64,000 bases of DNA from Bog-473 sp963807775 (GTDB lineage: Bacteria > Actinomycetota > Acidimicrobiia > Acidimicrobiales > RAAP-2). The DNA lies in NCBI GenBank assembly GCA_963807775.1, contig CAWECY010000013.1:248001-312000 (forward strand), in the 5' to 3' direction. A program made the position numbers and the translations under genes. The notes beneath the pieces were generated by a model, which saw nothing but the letters and a program-made list of their open reading frames with translations, searched no databases and was not told the DNA's origin. Positions 27,217 to 34,391 of this stretch are shown here, piece by piece (the first letter of the stretch is position 1; every line of letters begins with the position of its first letter).

Positions 27217-27590
27217 CCGACCGTTCCATGACGTGGGGCGTAGACGACAGCATTCCCGAGCCGAACTCCGATGAGGAGAGTCGTTGCGGCGCTGGCCGCC
27301 CTAGGCCTGGTGGTGGGCCTGCTCGGCACGGCGGTGGTGGGTTCTGCCCTGGCCCTCTTCGGTGCCGACATCGAGCCCACCGCCAGCCCGGCGGCCACCG
27401 CCGGGATCCCGCCCGCCATGCTCACGCTGTACCAGCAGGCCGCGGCCACCTGTCCCGGGCTGCCGTGGACGGTACTGGCCGCCATCGGGACCGTGGAGTC
27501 CGACAACGGACAGTCGGATCTTCCCGGTGTGCACAGCGGCGCCAACGCGGATGGGGCTGAAGGACCTTTACAGTTCGAGCCGGCGACGTT
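27217..27590 (+). repeat. Direct duplication, copy B (374 bp)
   Basis: Partner of 23646-24019 in the same orientation; here the gene continues intact. Most differences inside the gene are at third codon positions. Confidence 0.92.
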
Positions 27591-28218
27591 TGCCGAGTAC
27601 GCCCAGCCCCTGCCGCCGGGCGGCGCCGACCCGGCCAGTCCCTACGACCCGACGGACGCCGTTTACGCGGCGGCGCGGCTGCTGTGCGCCAACGGGGGCT
27701 CGGGTGGGTCCGACCTGTCCCGTGCCGTCTATGCCTACAACCATTCGACGGCCTACGTGGCCCAGGTGCTTGCCTTGGCCCAGACCTACGGATCGCAGAG
27801 CACGTCGATTCCCGCGCCGTCGCAGGCCGGCATCGTCGCGGCGGAGTGGGCGTTGGCCCAGATCGGCACGCCATATATCTGGGGCGGCGAGACGCCGGGC
27901 GTCGGCTTCGACTGCTCGGGTCTGGTGCAGGCGGCGTACAAGGTGGCGGGCGTCGACCTGCCGCGGGTGGCCCAGGACCAGTACGACGCCACGCCCAAGC
28001 TGCCGGCGGGCGCACCGTTCGAAACGGGCGACCTCGTGTTCTTCGGGAGTGGGCCCGACGCCATCGACCACGTCGGCATCTTCATCGGCGTCATCGACGG
28101 CCGGGACGTGATGGTCGACGCGCCCTACACCGGTGCCGAGGTGCGGGCCGAACCGTTCCCGGGCACCGTGGGCGCACGCTTCGGGAGTCTGGTCTTCGTC
28201 GGGGCGACCCGGCCCTGA
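27271..28218 (+). CDS. Secreted lytic transglycosylase-like/NlpC-P60 peptidoglycan hydrolase
   Basis: 315 residues. Signal peptide (VVAALAALGLVVGLLGTAVVGSA); an SLT-like domain (about 48-165) with the catalytic Glu in AIGTVESDNGQS and the AVYAYNHSTAYV helix; then an NlpC/P60 endopeptidase (about 185-315) with the Cys in GFDCSGLVQAAY and the His in DHVGIFIGV. It should cut both glycan and peptide bonds in the wall, as in RipA-like cell-separation enzymes. ATG at 27271. It is the intact version of the truncated gene at 23700. Confidence 0.93.
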   Translation: MRRVVAALAALGLVVGLLGTAVVGSALALFGADIEPTASPAATAGIPPAMLTLYQQAAATCPGLPWTVLAAIGTVESDNGQSDLPGVHSGANADGAEGPLQFEPATFAEYAQPLPPGGADPASPYDPTDAVYAAARLLCANGGSGGSDLSRAVYAYNHSTAYVAQVLALAQTYGSQSTSIPAPSQAGIVAAEWALAQIGTPYIWGGETPGVGFDCSGLVQAAYKVAGVDLPRVAQDQYDATPKLPAGAPFETGDLVFFGSGPDAIDHVGIFIGVIDGRDVMVDAPYTGAEVRAEPFPGTVGARFGSLVFVGATRP

Positions 28219-28246
28219 CCATGCGGGTGAGCCCGACCGCGACGGA

Positions 28247-28552
28247 TCAAAACGTCGACTCGATGCGACAGCCGGCCCGGTGTCCGTCCTCCCCCACCAC
28301 CGCTCCGCACTCGGGGCAGACCTCGTGCGCCAGACAGGCCGGGTCGCCACCGGCTGCGCCCGCGGCCTCCTCATCGCAGATGGCGCAGTCGAGCGGAGTC
28401 CCCACGCGGCCTTCACGCCCTTCGGGGGTCAGCACCCAGGGGCGCTCACGGAAGGGCGGTTGGTGGCGCACGTGCTGGCGGTGCCCGCATTGGAGCAGGG
28501 CCACCCAGTCGCCCAGCTTGTCCAGATCGAATCCCACGATGGCGCGTTCCAC
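28247..28552 (-). CDS. DUF3565 family zinc-binding-like protein
   Basis: 101 residues from the GTG at 28552, 4 bases downstream of the clcA stop. The opening RAIVGFDLDKLGDWVALLQCGHRQHVRHQPPFRERPWVLTPEGR is the DUF3565 signature, with a conserved CGHxQHxRH. CAICDEE and CPECGAVVGEDGHRAGC add likely zinc ligands. Function is unknown in the family. A longer open frame upstream lies inside clcA and is rejected. It is probably cotranscribed with clcA. Confidence 0.8.
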   Translation of the reverse strand: MERAIVGFDLDKLGDWVALLQCGHRQHVRHQPPFRERPWVLTPEGREGRVGTPLDCAICDEEAAGAAGGDPACLAHEVCPECGAVVGEDGHRAGCRIESTF

Positions 28553-28556
28553 CGCG

Positions 28557-30440
28557 TCACACCTCCTCTTCCGCCTCTTCCGCGGCGTCGTCCCCCTCCG
28601 AACTGCTCTGCACGGGAACCGGTCGCCGCAGGGTGAGGACGCGTTCGGCGTGGCGCTCCTCTTCCAGGAGTTTCTGGCGCGCGCTGAGGAGGTCGAACTG
28701 CGTGATGAGTCCCTGCAGGCGACGGGCACCACCGCGCTCCACCACGGGCAGGACCCCGAGTTCCCTGCCCGCCATGCGGTCGGCCACGCTGCGCAGGATC
28801 TCGTCGGGGTAGGCCACGGCCACCGGCTCCATCATGGCGTCCCCGGCCAGGCGCGTCGGGTCAGCCTTCCCATCGAGGACCGACGACCACGGCAGGACGC
28901 CCTTCAGGAGCCCGGTGTCGTCCACCACGGGGTACAGGCGTTGTCGCCGCTGGGGTGACCCCTCGGGCAGGGCGGCGTAGAGGTCGGCCACACGCTGTCC
29001 GGGAGCGACGGTCAGCACGTCGGTCTCCATGACCTCGCGGACGAACGTCGCTTCCAGCGGGTCGACCGCGTACTCGCGCATCACGTGGAAGCCGCGGCGG
29101 GCCACCTTCTCCGTGAGGATGGAACGCTTCAGGATGAGCACGCTGACCAGGTGGGCGACCGTGGCGGCCACGAGCAACGCCAGCAGGCTGTTCTGGTCGT
29201 GCGTCAGCTCGAAGGCGAAGATGATGGCGGTGAACGGCGAGCGGGTCACCCCAGCCATGGCTGCGGCCAGGCCGATCAGGGCCCACACGCCTGGGGTCGT
29301 TCCGGGAAGGACGTGGCCGAGGATCCCGCCTATGGCGGCGCCCAGCATCAGCACCGGCGCCAGGATCCCGCCGCTGGTGCCGCTGCCCAGCCCGGCCGCC
29401 CAGATGGTCAGCTTGACCACGAAGAGCAACGCCAGGGCCTCGATCCCGAGCTGGCCGAGCAGCTCGGCGTGGATGGTGTTGTACCCCACACCGAGCGCGC
29501 GGGGATCGATCAGGCCGCCGACGCCGATGATGAGCCCGCCGATCATGGGCCACCACATCCAGTGCAGGTGGCCGGTGAGCTTCTTGAACGCATCCTCGCA
29601 CCGGTAGACGGCCTGGGTCATCAGCCAGGCGCCTAGGCCCACCGCAGTTCCCACGGCGGCGGCACCGAGCAGGACCACCCCACCCAGCGGAGGGTGGCTC
29701 GGGACGGGGAAGATCGGTTGGGGTGTCAGCAGGCCGGCATTGGCCATGGCCATGCGCACGCCGTCGGCGGTGGCGGCAGCCAGGCCGATGAGCACCATCG
29801 AGCGCGGCTTGAACTCGAAGGCCAACAACTCCACCCCGAACAGGGTGGCGGCGACCGGCGTCCCGAACACGGCGCTCATACCGGCGGCGGCTCCCGCGAC
29901 GAGCAGCGAGCGACGTTGGGCCGCCGTCAGATGGAACAGTTGACCGGCGATGGAGCCCAACGCGCCACCGGTGAGGATGATCGGTCCCTCGGCCCCGAAC
30001 GGTCCGCCGGTGCCGATGCTGACCGCGCTCGAGACGGGCTTCAACAAGGCCAGGCGAGGCTGCACCTTGCTCCCGTTGATCAGGATGCGCTCCATCGCTT
30101 CGGGGATGCCGTGGCCGCGGATCTGCTCGGAGCCGTAGCGCGCCATCAGCCCGACGATCAGCCCTCCCCCGACGGGGATGAGGACGGCGAAGGCACCCAG
30201 CGTGTTGGCGTCGGGCGAAACCAGGCGCACGCTCAGCCGTTGGTAGTACAGCAGGTTGGTCAAGAAGCCGATCATGTCGAGCAGCGCCAGCGCGATGCCG
30301 GTCGCCAGCACGCCGATGACGATGGCCAGAGGCACCAACCGCAGCAGGTCGGAAGTCGTGGTGAAATCGGCCAGCGCGGCCTCGGCGTTCTCGTCGGGGT
30401 GCGCCACGACCCCCTTTTTCTGGCCCATCCACCACTGCAT
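28557..30440 (-). CDS. ClC-family chloride channel/antiporter with CBS pair
   Basis: 627 residues. The membrane part (about 30-440) has the ClC filter motifs GHGIPEA, GGPFGAEGPI (gating Glu in GAEGP) and GSGTSGGILAP; the usual first GSGIP is GHGIP here. A cytoplasmic tail holds two CBS domains (VREVMETDVLTVAPGQ and GDAMMEPVAVAYPD), which bind nucleotides and gate transport. The gating Glu suggests a Cl-/H+ exchanger. ATG at 30440, or 30428 (second Met). It is divergent from a MarR gene with only 25 bases between starts. Confidence 0.92.
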   Translation of the reverse strand: MQWWMGQKKGVVAHPDENAEAALADFTTTSDLLRLVPLAIVIGVLATGIALALLDMIGFLTNLLYYQRLSVRLVSPDANTLGAFAVLIPVGGGLIVGLMARYGSEQIRGHGIPEAMERILINGSKVQPRLALLKPVSSAVSIGTGGPFGAEGPIILTGGALGSIAGQLFHLTAAQRRSLLVAGAAAGMSAVFGTPVAATLFGVELLAFEFKPRSMVLIGLAAATADGVRMAMANAGLLTPQPIFPVPSHPPLGGVVLLGAAAVGTAVGLGAWLMTQAVYRCEDAFKKLTGHLHWMWWPMIGGLIIGVGGLIDPRALGVGYNTIHAELLGQLGIEALALLFVVKLTIWAAGLGSGTSGGILAPVLMLGAAIGGILGHVLPGTTPGVWALIGLAAAMAGVTRSPFTAIIFAFELTHDQNSLLALLVAATVAHLVSVLILKRSILTEKVARRGFHVMREYAVDPLEATFVREVMETDVLTVAPGQRVADLYAALPEGSPQRRQRLYPVVDDTGLLKGVLPWSSVLDGKADPTRLAGDAMMEPVAVAYPDEILRSVADRMAGRELGVLPVVERGGARRLQGLITQFDLLSARQKLLEEERHAERVLTLRRPVPVQSSSEGDDAAEEAEEEV

Positions 30441-30465
30441 CGTGATACGATTATATCGTTACACG
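30441..30465. promoter_or_regulatory. Palindromic operator-promoter between clcA and marR
   Basis: The entire 25-base gap is a near-perfect palindrome: outer arms CGTG and CACG, inner ACGAT and ATCGT, and an AT-rich centre. On the minus strand it contains an ideal -10, TATAAT (30450-30455), 9 bases before the clcA ATG. The mirrored TTATAT faces marR at the same distance. A MarR dimer on this site would cover both -10 boxes. Confidence 0.8.
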
Positions 30466-30906
30466 ATGCGACTTACCGATGCCGATTACGAGGATCTCCT
30501 GGCGCTCCGGACGGGCCTGCGGCGCTTCCTGCGCTGGAGCGAGCAGCAGGCCGAGGCGGCCGGGCTCACGCCGGCCCAGCACCAGCTCCTGCTGGCCATC
30601 CGGGGGCACGCCGACCGGCGCGGGCCCACCATCGGCGAGGTGGCCGACTACCTTCTGCTGCGTCACCACAGCGCCGTCGGCCTGGTCGACCGGGCCGAGG
30701 AGGCGGGACTCGTGACCCGCAGCCGCGACGCCGAGGACCAGCGGGTCGTCCGGCTCCAGCTGACCGCCGAAGGCGAGGAGCGTCTGGAGGCGCTCTCGGG
30801 GCCCCACATGGAGGAGTTGCACCGGCTGGCCCTCAAACTGCCGAGTGCGTGGCGGGGGCTCATGCCGCACCAGCCGCTGCACGGGCTGGTCGGCGGGACA
30901 CCCTGA
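30466..30906 (+). CDS. MarR-family transcriptional regulator
   Basis: 146 residues. A winged-helix core: LTPAQHQLLLAIRGH, then the recognition helix region TIGEVADYLLLRHHSAVGLVDRAEEAGLV, and the wing RSRDAEDQRVVRLQLTAEG with the family's conserved D-x-R. MarR proteins act as dimers that leave DNA when they bind small ligands, often phenolics. The palindrome that fills the gap to clcA is the obvious target, so it probably represses itself and the channel operon. An upstream extension of the frame crosses the operator and clcA and is rejected. Confidence 0.93.
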   Translation: MRLTDADYEDLLALRTGLRRFLRWSEQQAEAAGLTPAQHQLLLAIRGHADRRGPTIGEVADYLLLRHHSAVGLVDRAEEAGLVTRSRDAEDQRVVRLQLTAEGEERLEALSGPHMEELHRLALKLPSAWRGLMPHQPLHGLVGGTP

Positions 30907-31012
30907 GGTGCGGCGGTCCACAGGCGCAGCGAATCTCAGTCGAAACCGCCGTCCGGGCACGGCGATACGGCGAGAGGCTTGCCGGCACAGGCCGGGTGGT
31001 TGGCGCGGCGGC

Positions 31013-31801
31013 TCAGAAGGAAGTGTCGCCGGAGAGGAAAGCGACGATGGCCGGGATGGCCGCCGGGTCCTGCATGAAGAAGATGTGCCCGCCGTCGAAC
31101 ATCTCGTGCCGGGCACCGGGGATGTGTGTCGCCAGGTACTTGCTGTTGGCCGGCGGGACGATCCCGTCGTAGCGGCCGCCACAGACCAAGGTCGGGCAAC
31201 GTATGCCTCCGAGGCGCGCCGCGGTGTCGTGATGGCTGCGCGCCTCGAGCTGCAGGCGCGGACCGCGCTCCGGCGCCTGGCGGGTGCGAGCCGACAGGAG
31301 CGCCACCATGTCGGGGTTGCCCTCCCGCCATTCGGCGTCCCAGCGGGTATCCAGGAGCTGGAACTGGCGACGCTCGCGCTCGTCCTCCGAGAGGTCGGCC
31401 AACTCGTGTAGGGGGTAGGAGGCGCCTCCGGCACCGCCCGACGACGTGCAGGCCAGGGCCAGGCGACCCACCCGGTCCGGGTGGCGGATCGCCAGCTCCT
31501 GGGCCACCATGCCGCCGAAGGACACGCCGAGCACGCGGCACGAGTCCCAGCCGACCAGGTCGAGGAGGGCGGCAGCATCGTCGGCGTAGTCGGCCATGGT
31601 GTAGGGCCCCTCGGGCACGTCGGACTGCCCCAGGCCGCGCTGGTCGTAGGCCAGCACCTCGAACGACTTGACGAAGGGACCGTCGCTCAAGCGGGGCTGG
31701 TGGCGCAGGTCGCCCCCCGTACCCGAGATGAAGAGGAGCCGCTCCCCCGCTCCATCCAGTTCGTAGTACAGCGAGATGCCGTTAGCGGTTCCGAAGGGCA
31801 C
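31013..31801 (-). CDS. Alpha/beta hydrolase
   Basis: 262 residues of the classic alpha/beta-hydrolase fold. Catalytic triad visible: Ser in GVSFGGMVAQ, Asp in GGRYDGIVPP, His in DGGHIFFMQDP. The oxyanion stretch FISGTGGDLRHQ is short, as in esterases and lactonases such as 3-oxoadipate enol-lactonases, but the substrate cannot be named. GTG start at 31801 with a TACGCT -10-like box 6 bases upstream and no ribosome site. It is divergent from the methyltransferase gene. Confidence 0.9.
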   Translation of the reverse strand: MPFGTANGISLYYELDGAGERLLFISGTGGDLRHQPRLSDGPFVKSFEVLAYDQRGLGQSDVPEGPYTMADYADDAAALLDLVGWDSCRVLGVSFGGMVAQELAIRHPDRVGRLALACTSSGGAGGASYPLHELADLSEDERERRQFQLLDTRWDAEWREGNPDMVALLSARTRQAPERGPRLQLEARSHHDTAARLGGIRCPTLVCGGRYDGIVPPANSKYLATHIPGARHEMFDGGHIFFMQDPAAIPAIVAFLSGDTSF

Positions 31802-31807
31802 CGGGGA

Positions 31808-31813
31808 AGCGTA
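31808..31813 (-). promoter_or_regulatory. Putative -10 box (TACGCT) of the alpha/beta hydrolase
   Basis: TACGCT on the minus strand, 6 bases before the GTG start at 31801; consistent with leaderless transcription. Confidence 0.45.
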
Positions 31814-31854
31814 GCGGCGCGTCCTTCGGGGCGCGACAGCTGGCGGACGGTGTC

Positions 31855-32673
31855 ATGCTGTCGCCCGTGTCCGACGCCGATGGTCCCTTCCTATCGGTCA
31901 CGGTGGCCGAGGGTTACCGCCGCCACCTGGAGCCGGTGATCTTCCAGCCGTGGGCGGAACGTCTCGTCGCCTTCGCGGGCGTCGACCCCGGTCACCATGT
32001 GCTCGACGTGGCCGCCGGGACCGGCGTGGTCAGCCGCCAGGCCGCGGCGGCCGTGGGTGACGACGGGCGCGTCATCGCCAGCGACATCAGCGAGTGGATG
32101 CTGGCCCAGGTGGCGAGGGACGATGACAACGCGGGCATCGAAGCGCTGGTCTGCTCGGCCACGGCGCTCGATCTGACCGACTCGGTCGTCGACGTCGTCC
32201 TGTGCCAACAGGGCGTCCAGTTCTTCCCGGACCGTGAAGCCGCCCTGGACGAGATGCGCCGCGTGCTCCGGCCGGGCGGCACGGCGGCGGTCGCCGTGTG
32301 GCTGGCCGGACCCCGCCTCGACCCGTTCGCCACCTACGGCGAGGTCCTGCAGTCCTGCGGGGTCGACGAGCCGTTCCCGGGCGGCTACGACATCACGCGC
32401 TTCTCCATGACGTGCGACGAGGTGGAGGCGCTCTTCTCCACGGCTGGCTTCGGCGACGTGGAGATCGAGCCGCAAAAGCTCACCCTGCGCTGGGACAGCC
32501 CTCATGCGGCGGCGCTCGGTGTGACGGGCACGCCGTTCCAGCCGGGCCTGGCTGGTCTGGACGCCGAGCGTCAAGCTGGGGTGATGGCGGCGTTGGACGA
32601 GGCCTTCGCGCGCTCACTGCGCGGCACCGGGGCGTTCGCCATGTCGGCGGTGCTCGCTCGGGGTACCGTGTGA
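31855..32673 (+). CDS. Class I SAM-dependent methyltransferase
   Basis: 272 residues, UbiE/Coq5-like. Motif I is VLDVAAGTGVVSRQAA, motif II/III lies around VIASDISEWMLAQV and DVVLCQQGVQFFPD, and LRPGGTAAVAVW is post-III. Acceptors for this group are small molecules such as quinones or lipids; nothing in the neighbourhood narrows this. The ATG at 31855 is chosen; a GTG 12 bases on is possible. It is divergent from the alpha/beta hydrolase (53 bases between starts), and followed by 155 bases without features before gltD's stop. Confidence 0.87.
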   Translation: MLSPVSDADGPFLSVTVAEGYRRHLEPVIFQPWAERLVAFAGVDPGHHVLDVAAGTGVVSRQAAAAVGDDGRVIASDISEWMLAQVARDDDNAGIEALVCSATALDLTDSVVDVVLCQQGVQFFPDREAALDEMRRVLRPGGTAAVAVWLAGPRLDPFATYGEVLQSCGVDEPFPGGYDITRFSMTCDEVEALFSTAGFGDVEIEPQKLTLRWDSPHAAALGVTGTPFQPGLAGLDAERQAGVMAALDEAFARSLRGTGAFAMSAVLARGTV

Positions 32674-32828
32674 CGAAGGAACACGAGTAGAGAACTAGCC
32701 GTCCGACAAGCGTAGGTGTTTAGGCTGAACGCGCCGGTTAAGCGTTCTGAGAAAGAACTTCCCGGGGCGTGTCGCAGAACAACGAAGTCCGCGGTGGCAC
32801 ATCTCCGGAACAAAGCGGCAGCAAATCT

Positions 32829-34391
32829 TCAGCGCAGGGCCAGCTGCCCGGGCGTGATCGGCGCCGGCAACGACGTCGTCCCCATGAGCCAGCGGTCGAC
32901 CGCCGCCGCGCACGAGCGGCCCTCGGCGATGGCCCACACGATCAGGCTCTGGCCGCGGGTCTGGTCGCCGCACACGAACACGCCCGGCACGTTCGTGGCC
33001 CAGTCGGCGTCGGCCGCCACCGTGCCCCGGGGCCCGACCTCGACCCCGAGCTCGTCCACCGCGTTCCGCCGCTCGGTCCCCACGAAGCCCATGGCCAGCA
33101 GGACCAGGTCGCACTCGAGCGAGAACGAGGACCCGGGGACCTCCTCGAACACCGGGCGCCCGTCCTCGGTCCGCATCTCGACCGTATGCCCGTGCAACGC
33201 CCGCACCGCCCCCGAACCGTCGTCCTCGAAGGACGTCGTCGTCACGGAGAACAGGCGCTCGCCACCCTCCTCGTGCGCCGAGGAGGTGCGCAGGATCAGC
33301 GGCCACAGTGGCCACGGGTTGTCGGCGAGGCGGTCGCTCGGCGGTTCCGACATGATCTCGAGCTGGTGCACCGAGGCCGCGCCCTGGCGGTGGGCCGTGC
33401 CGAGGCAGTCCGCCCCCGTGTCGCCGCCCCCGATGATGATGACGCGCTTGCCGCGGGCCGAGATGGGTGACGAGGCCAGCGCGCCCTCCTGCACCAGGTT
33501 GGAAGGCTTCAGGTACTCCAGCGCCAAATGGATGCCCGACAGCTCGCGTCCGGGGACCGGCAGGTCGCGCGGCAGGGTCGCCCCGCCGGCCAGCACCACC
33601 GCATCGAACGCCGCCCGCACATCGGCCGCGCTACGGACCTGCACGTCAGGCGCGCAGGCCGTGCCGAGCCCGCGCTCCTCCCCCGGCTCGATCGCGGTAT
33701 CCGCGGCATCCACGGCCCCCGCCGTCCCAAATGCATCCCCGCCGACGGACGTCGAGCACACGAACGTCACGCCCTCGGCCTCCATCTGGCCCAGGCGACG
33801 GTCCAGGACCGCCTTCTCCATCTTGAACTCGGGGATGCCGTAGCGCAGCAGGCCCCCCGGCTTCTCGGCCCGCTCGAACACGCTCACCGTGTGCCCGGCC
33901 CGCGCCAGCTGCTGGGCCACCGCCAGGCCGGCCGGACCCGAGCCGACCACGGCCACCGTCTTGCCTGTGCGCACCGCCGGCACCTGCGGGGTGACCCAAC
34001 CCTCGTCCCAGGCCCGCTCGACGATCTCGTACTCAATACGCTCGATCGTCACCGGGTCCTCGTTGATCCCGAGCACGCACGACGCTTCGCACGGCGCTGG
34101 GCACAGTCGCCCGGTGAATTCGGGGAAGTTGTTGGTGGCGTGCAGCCGCTCCATGGCGTCGGGCCAGTCGTCCCGGTAGACCAGGTCGTTCCACTCCGGG
34201 ATCAGGTTCCCGAGCGGACAGCCGTCGTGGCAGAAGGGGATGCCGCAGTCCATGCAGCGCGCCCCCTGCTCCTTGGTGGCCTCCTGGCCGAAGGGTTCGT
34301 ACACCTCGCGCCAGTCGCGCACGCGCACCGACACCGGCCGCCGCCGGGGCAGCTGGCGCCCGAACTCCATGAAGCCGGTGGGCTTACCCAT
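32829..34391 (-). CDS. gltD: Glutamate synthase small (beta) subunit GltD
   Basis: 520 residues. It oxidises NADPH and passes electrons through FAD and Fe-S clusters to GltB for making glutamate from glutamine and 2-oxoglutarate. N-terminal cluster cysteines: ARCMDCGIPFCHDGCPLGN and RLCPAPCEASCVLG. FAD site VAVVGSGPAGLAVA; NADPH site VIIIGGGDTGADC. About 35 extra residues (GTAGAVDAADTAIEPGEERG region, about 225-260) interrupt the usual fold between the FAD and NADPH parts. It overlaps the gltB stop by 8 bases. Frame intact throughout. Confidence 0.96.
   Translation of the reverse strand: MGKPTGFMEFGRQLPRRRPVSVRVRDWREVYEPFGQEATKEQGARCMDCGIPFCHDGCPLGNLIPEWNDLVYRDDWPDAMERLHATNNFPEFTGRLCPAPCEASCVLGINEDPVTIERIEYEIVERAWDEGWVTPQVPAVRTGKTVAVVGSGPAGLAVAQQLARAGHTVSVFERAEKPGGLLRYGIPEFKMEKAVLDRRLGQMEAEGVTFVCSTSVGGDAFGTAGAVDAADTAIEPGEERGLGTACAPDVQVRSAADVRAAFDAVVLAGGATLPRDLPVPGRELSGIHLALEYLKPSNLVQEGALASSPISARGKRVIIIGGGDTGADCLGTAHRQGAASVHQLEIMSEPPSDRLADNPWPLWPLILRTSSAHEEGGERLFSVTTTSFEDDGSGAVRALHGHTVEMRTEDGRPVFEEVPGSSFSLECDLVLLAMGFVGTERRNAVDELGVEVGPRGTVAADADWATNVPGVFVCGDQTRGQSLIVWAIAEGRSCAAAVDRWLMGTTSLPAPITPGQLALR

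Noticed and set aside
23646..27590. Composite transposon with the 374-bp copies as terminal repeats
   Set aside because: The copies are parts of a host wall-hydrolase gene, and no transposase lies between them.
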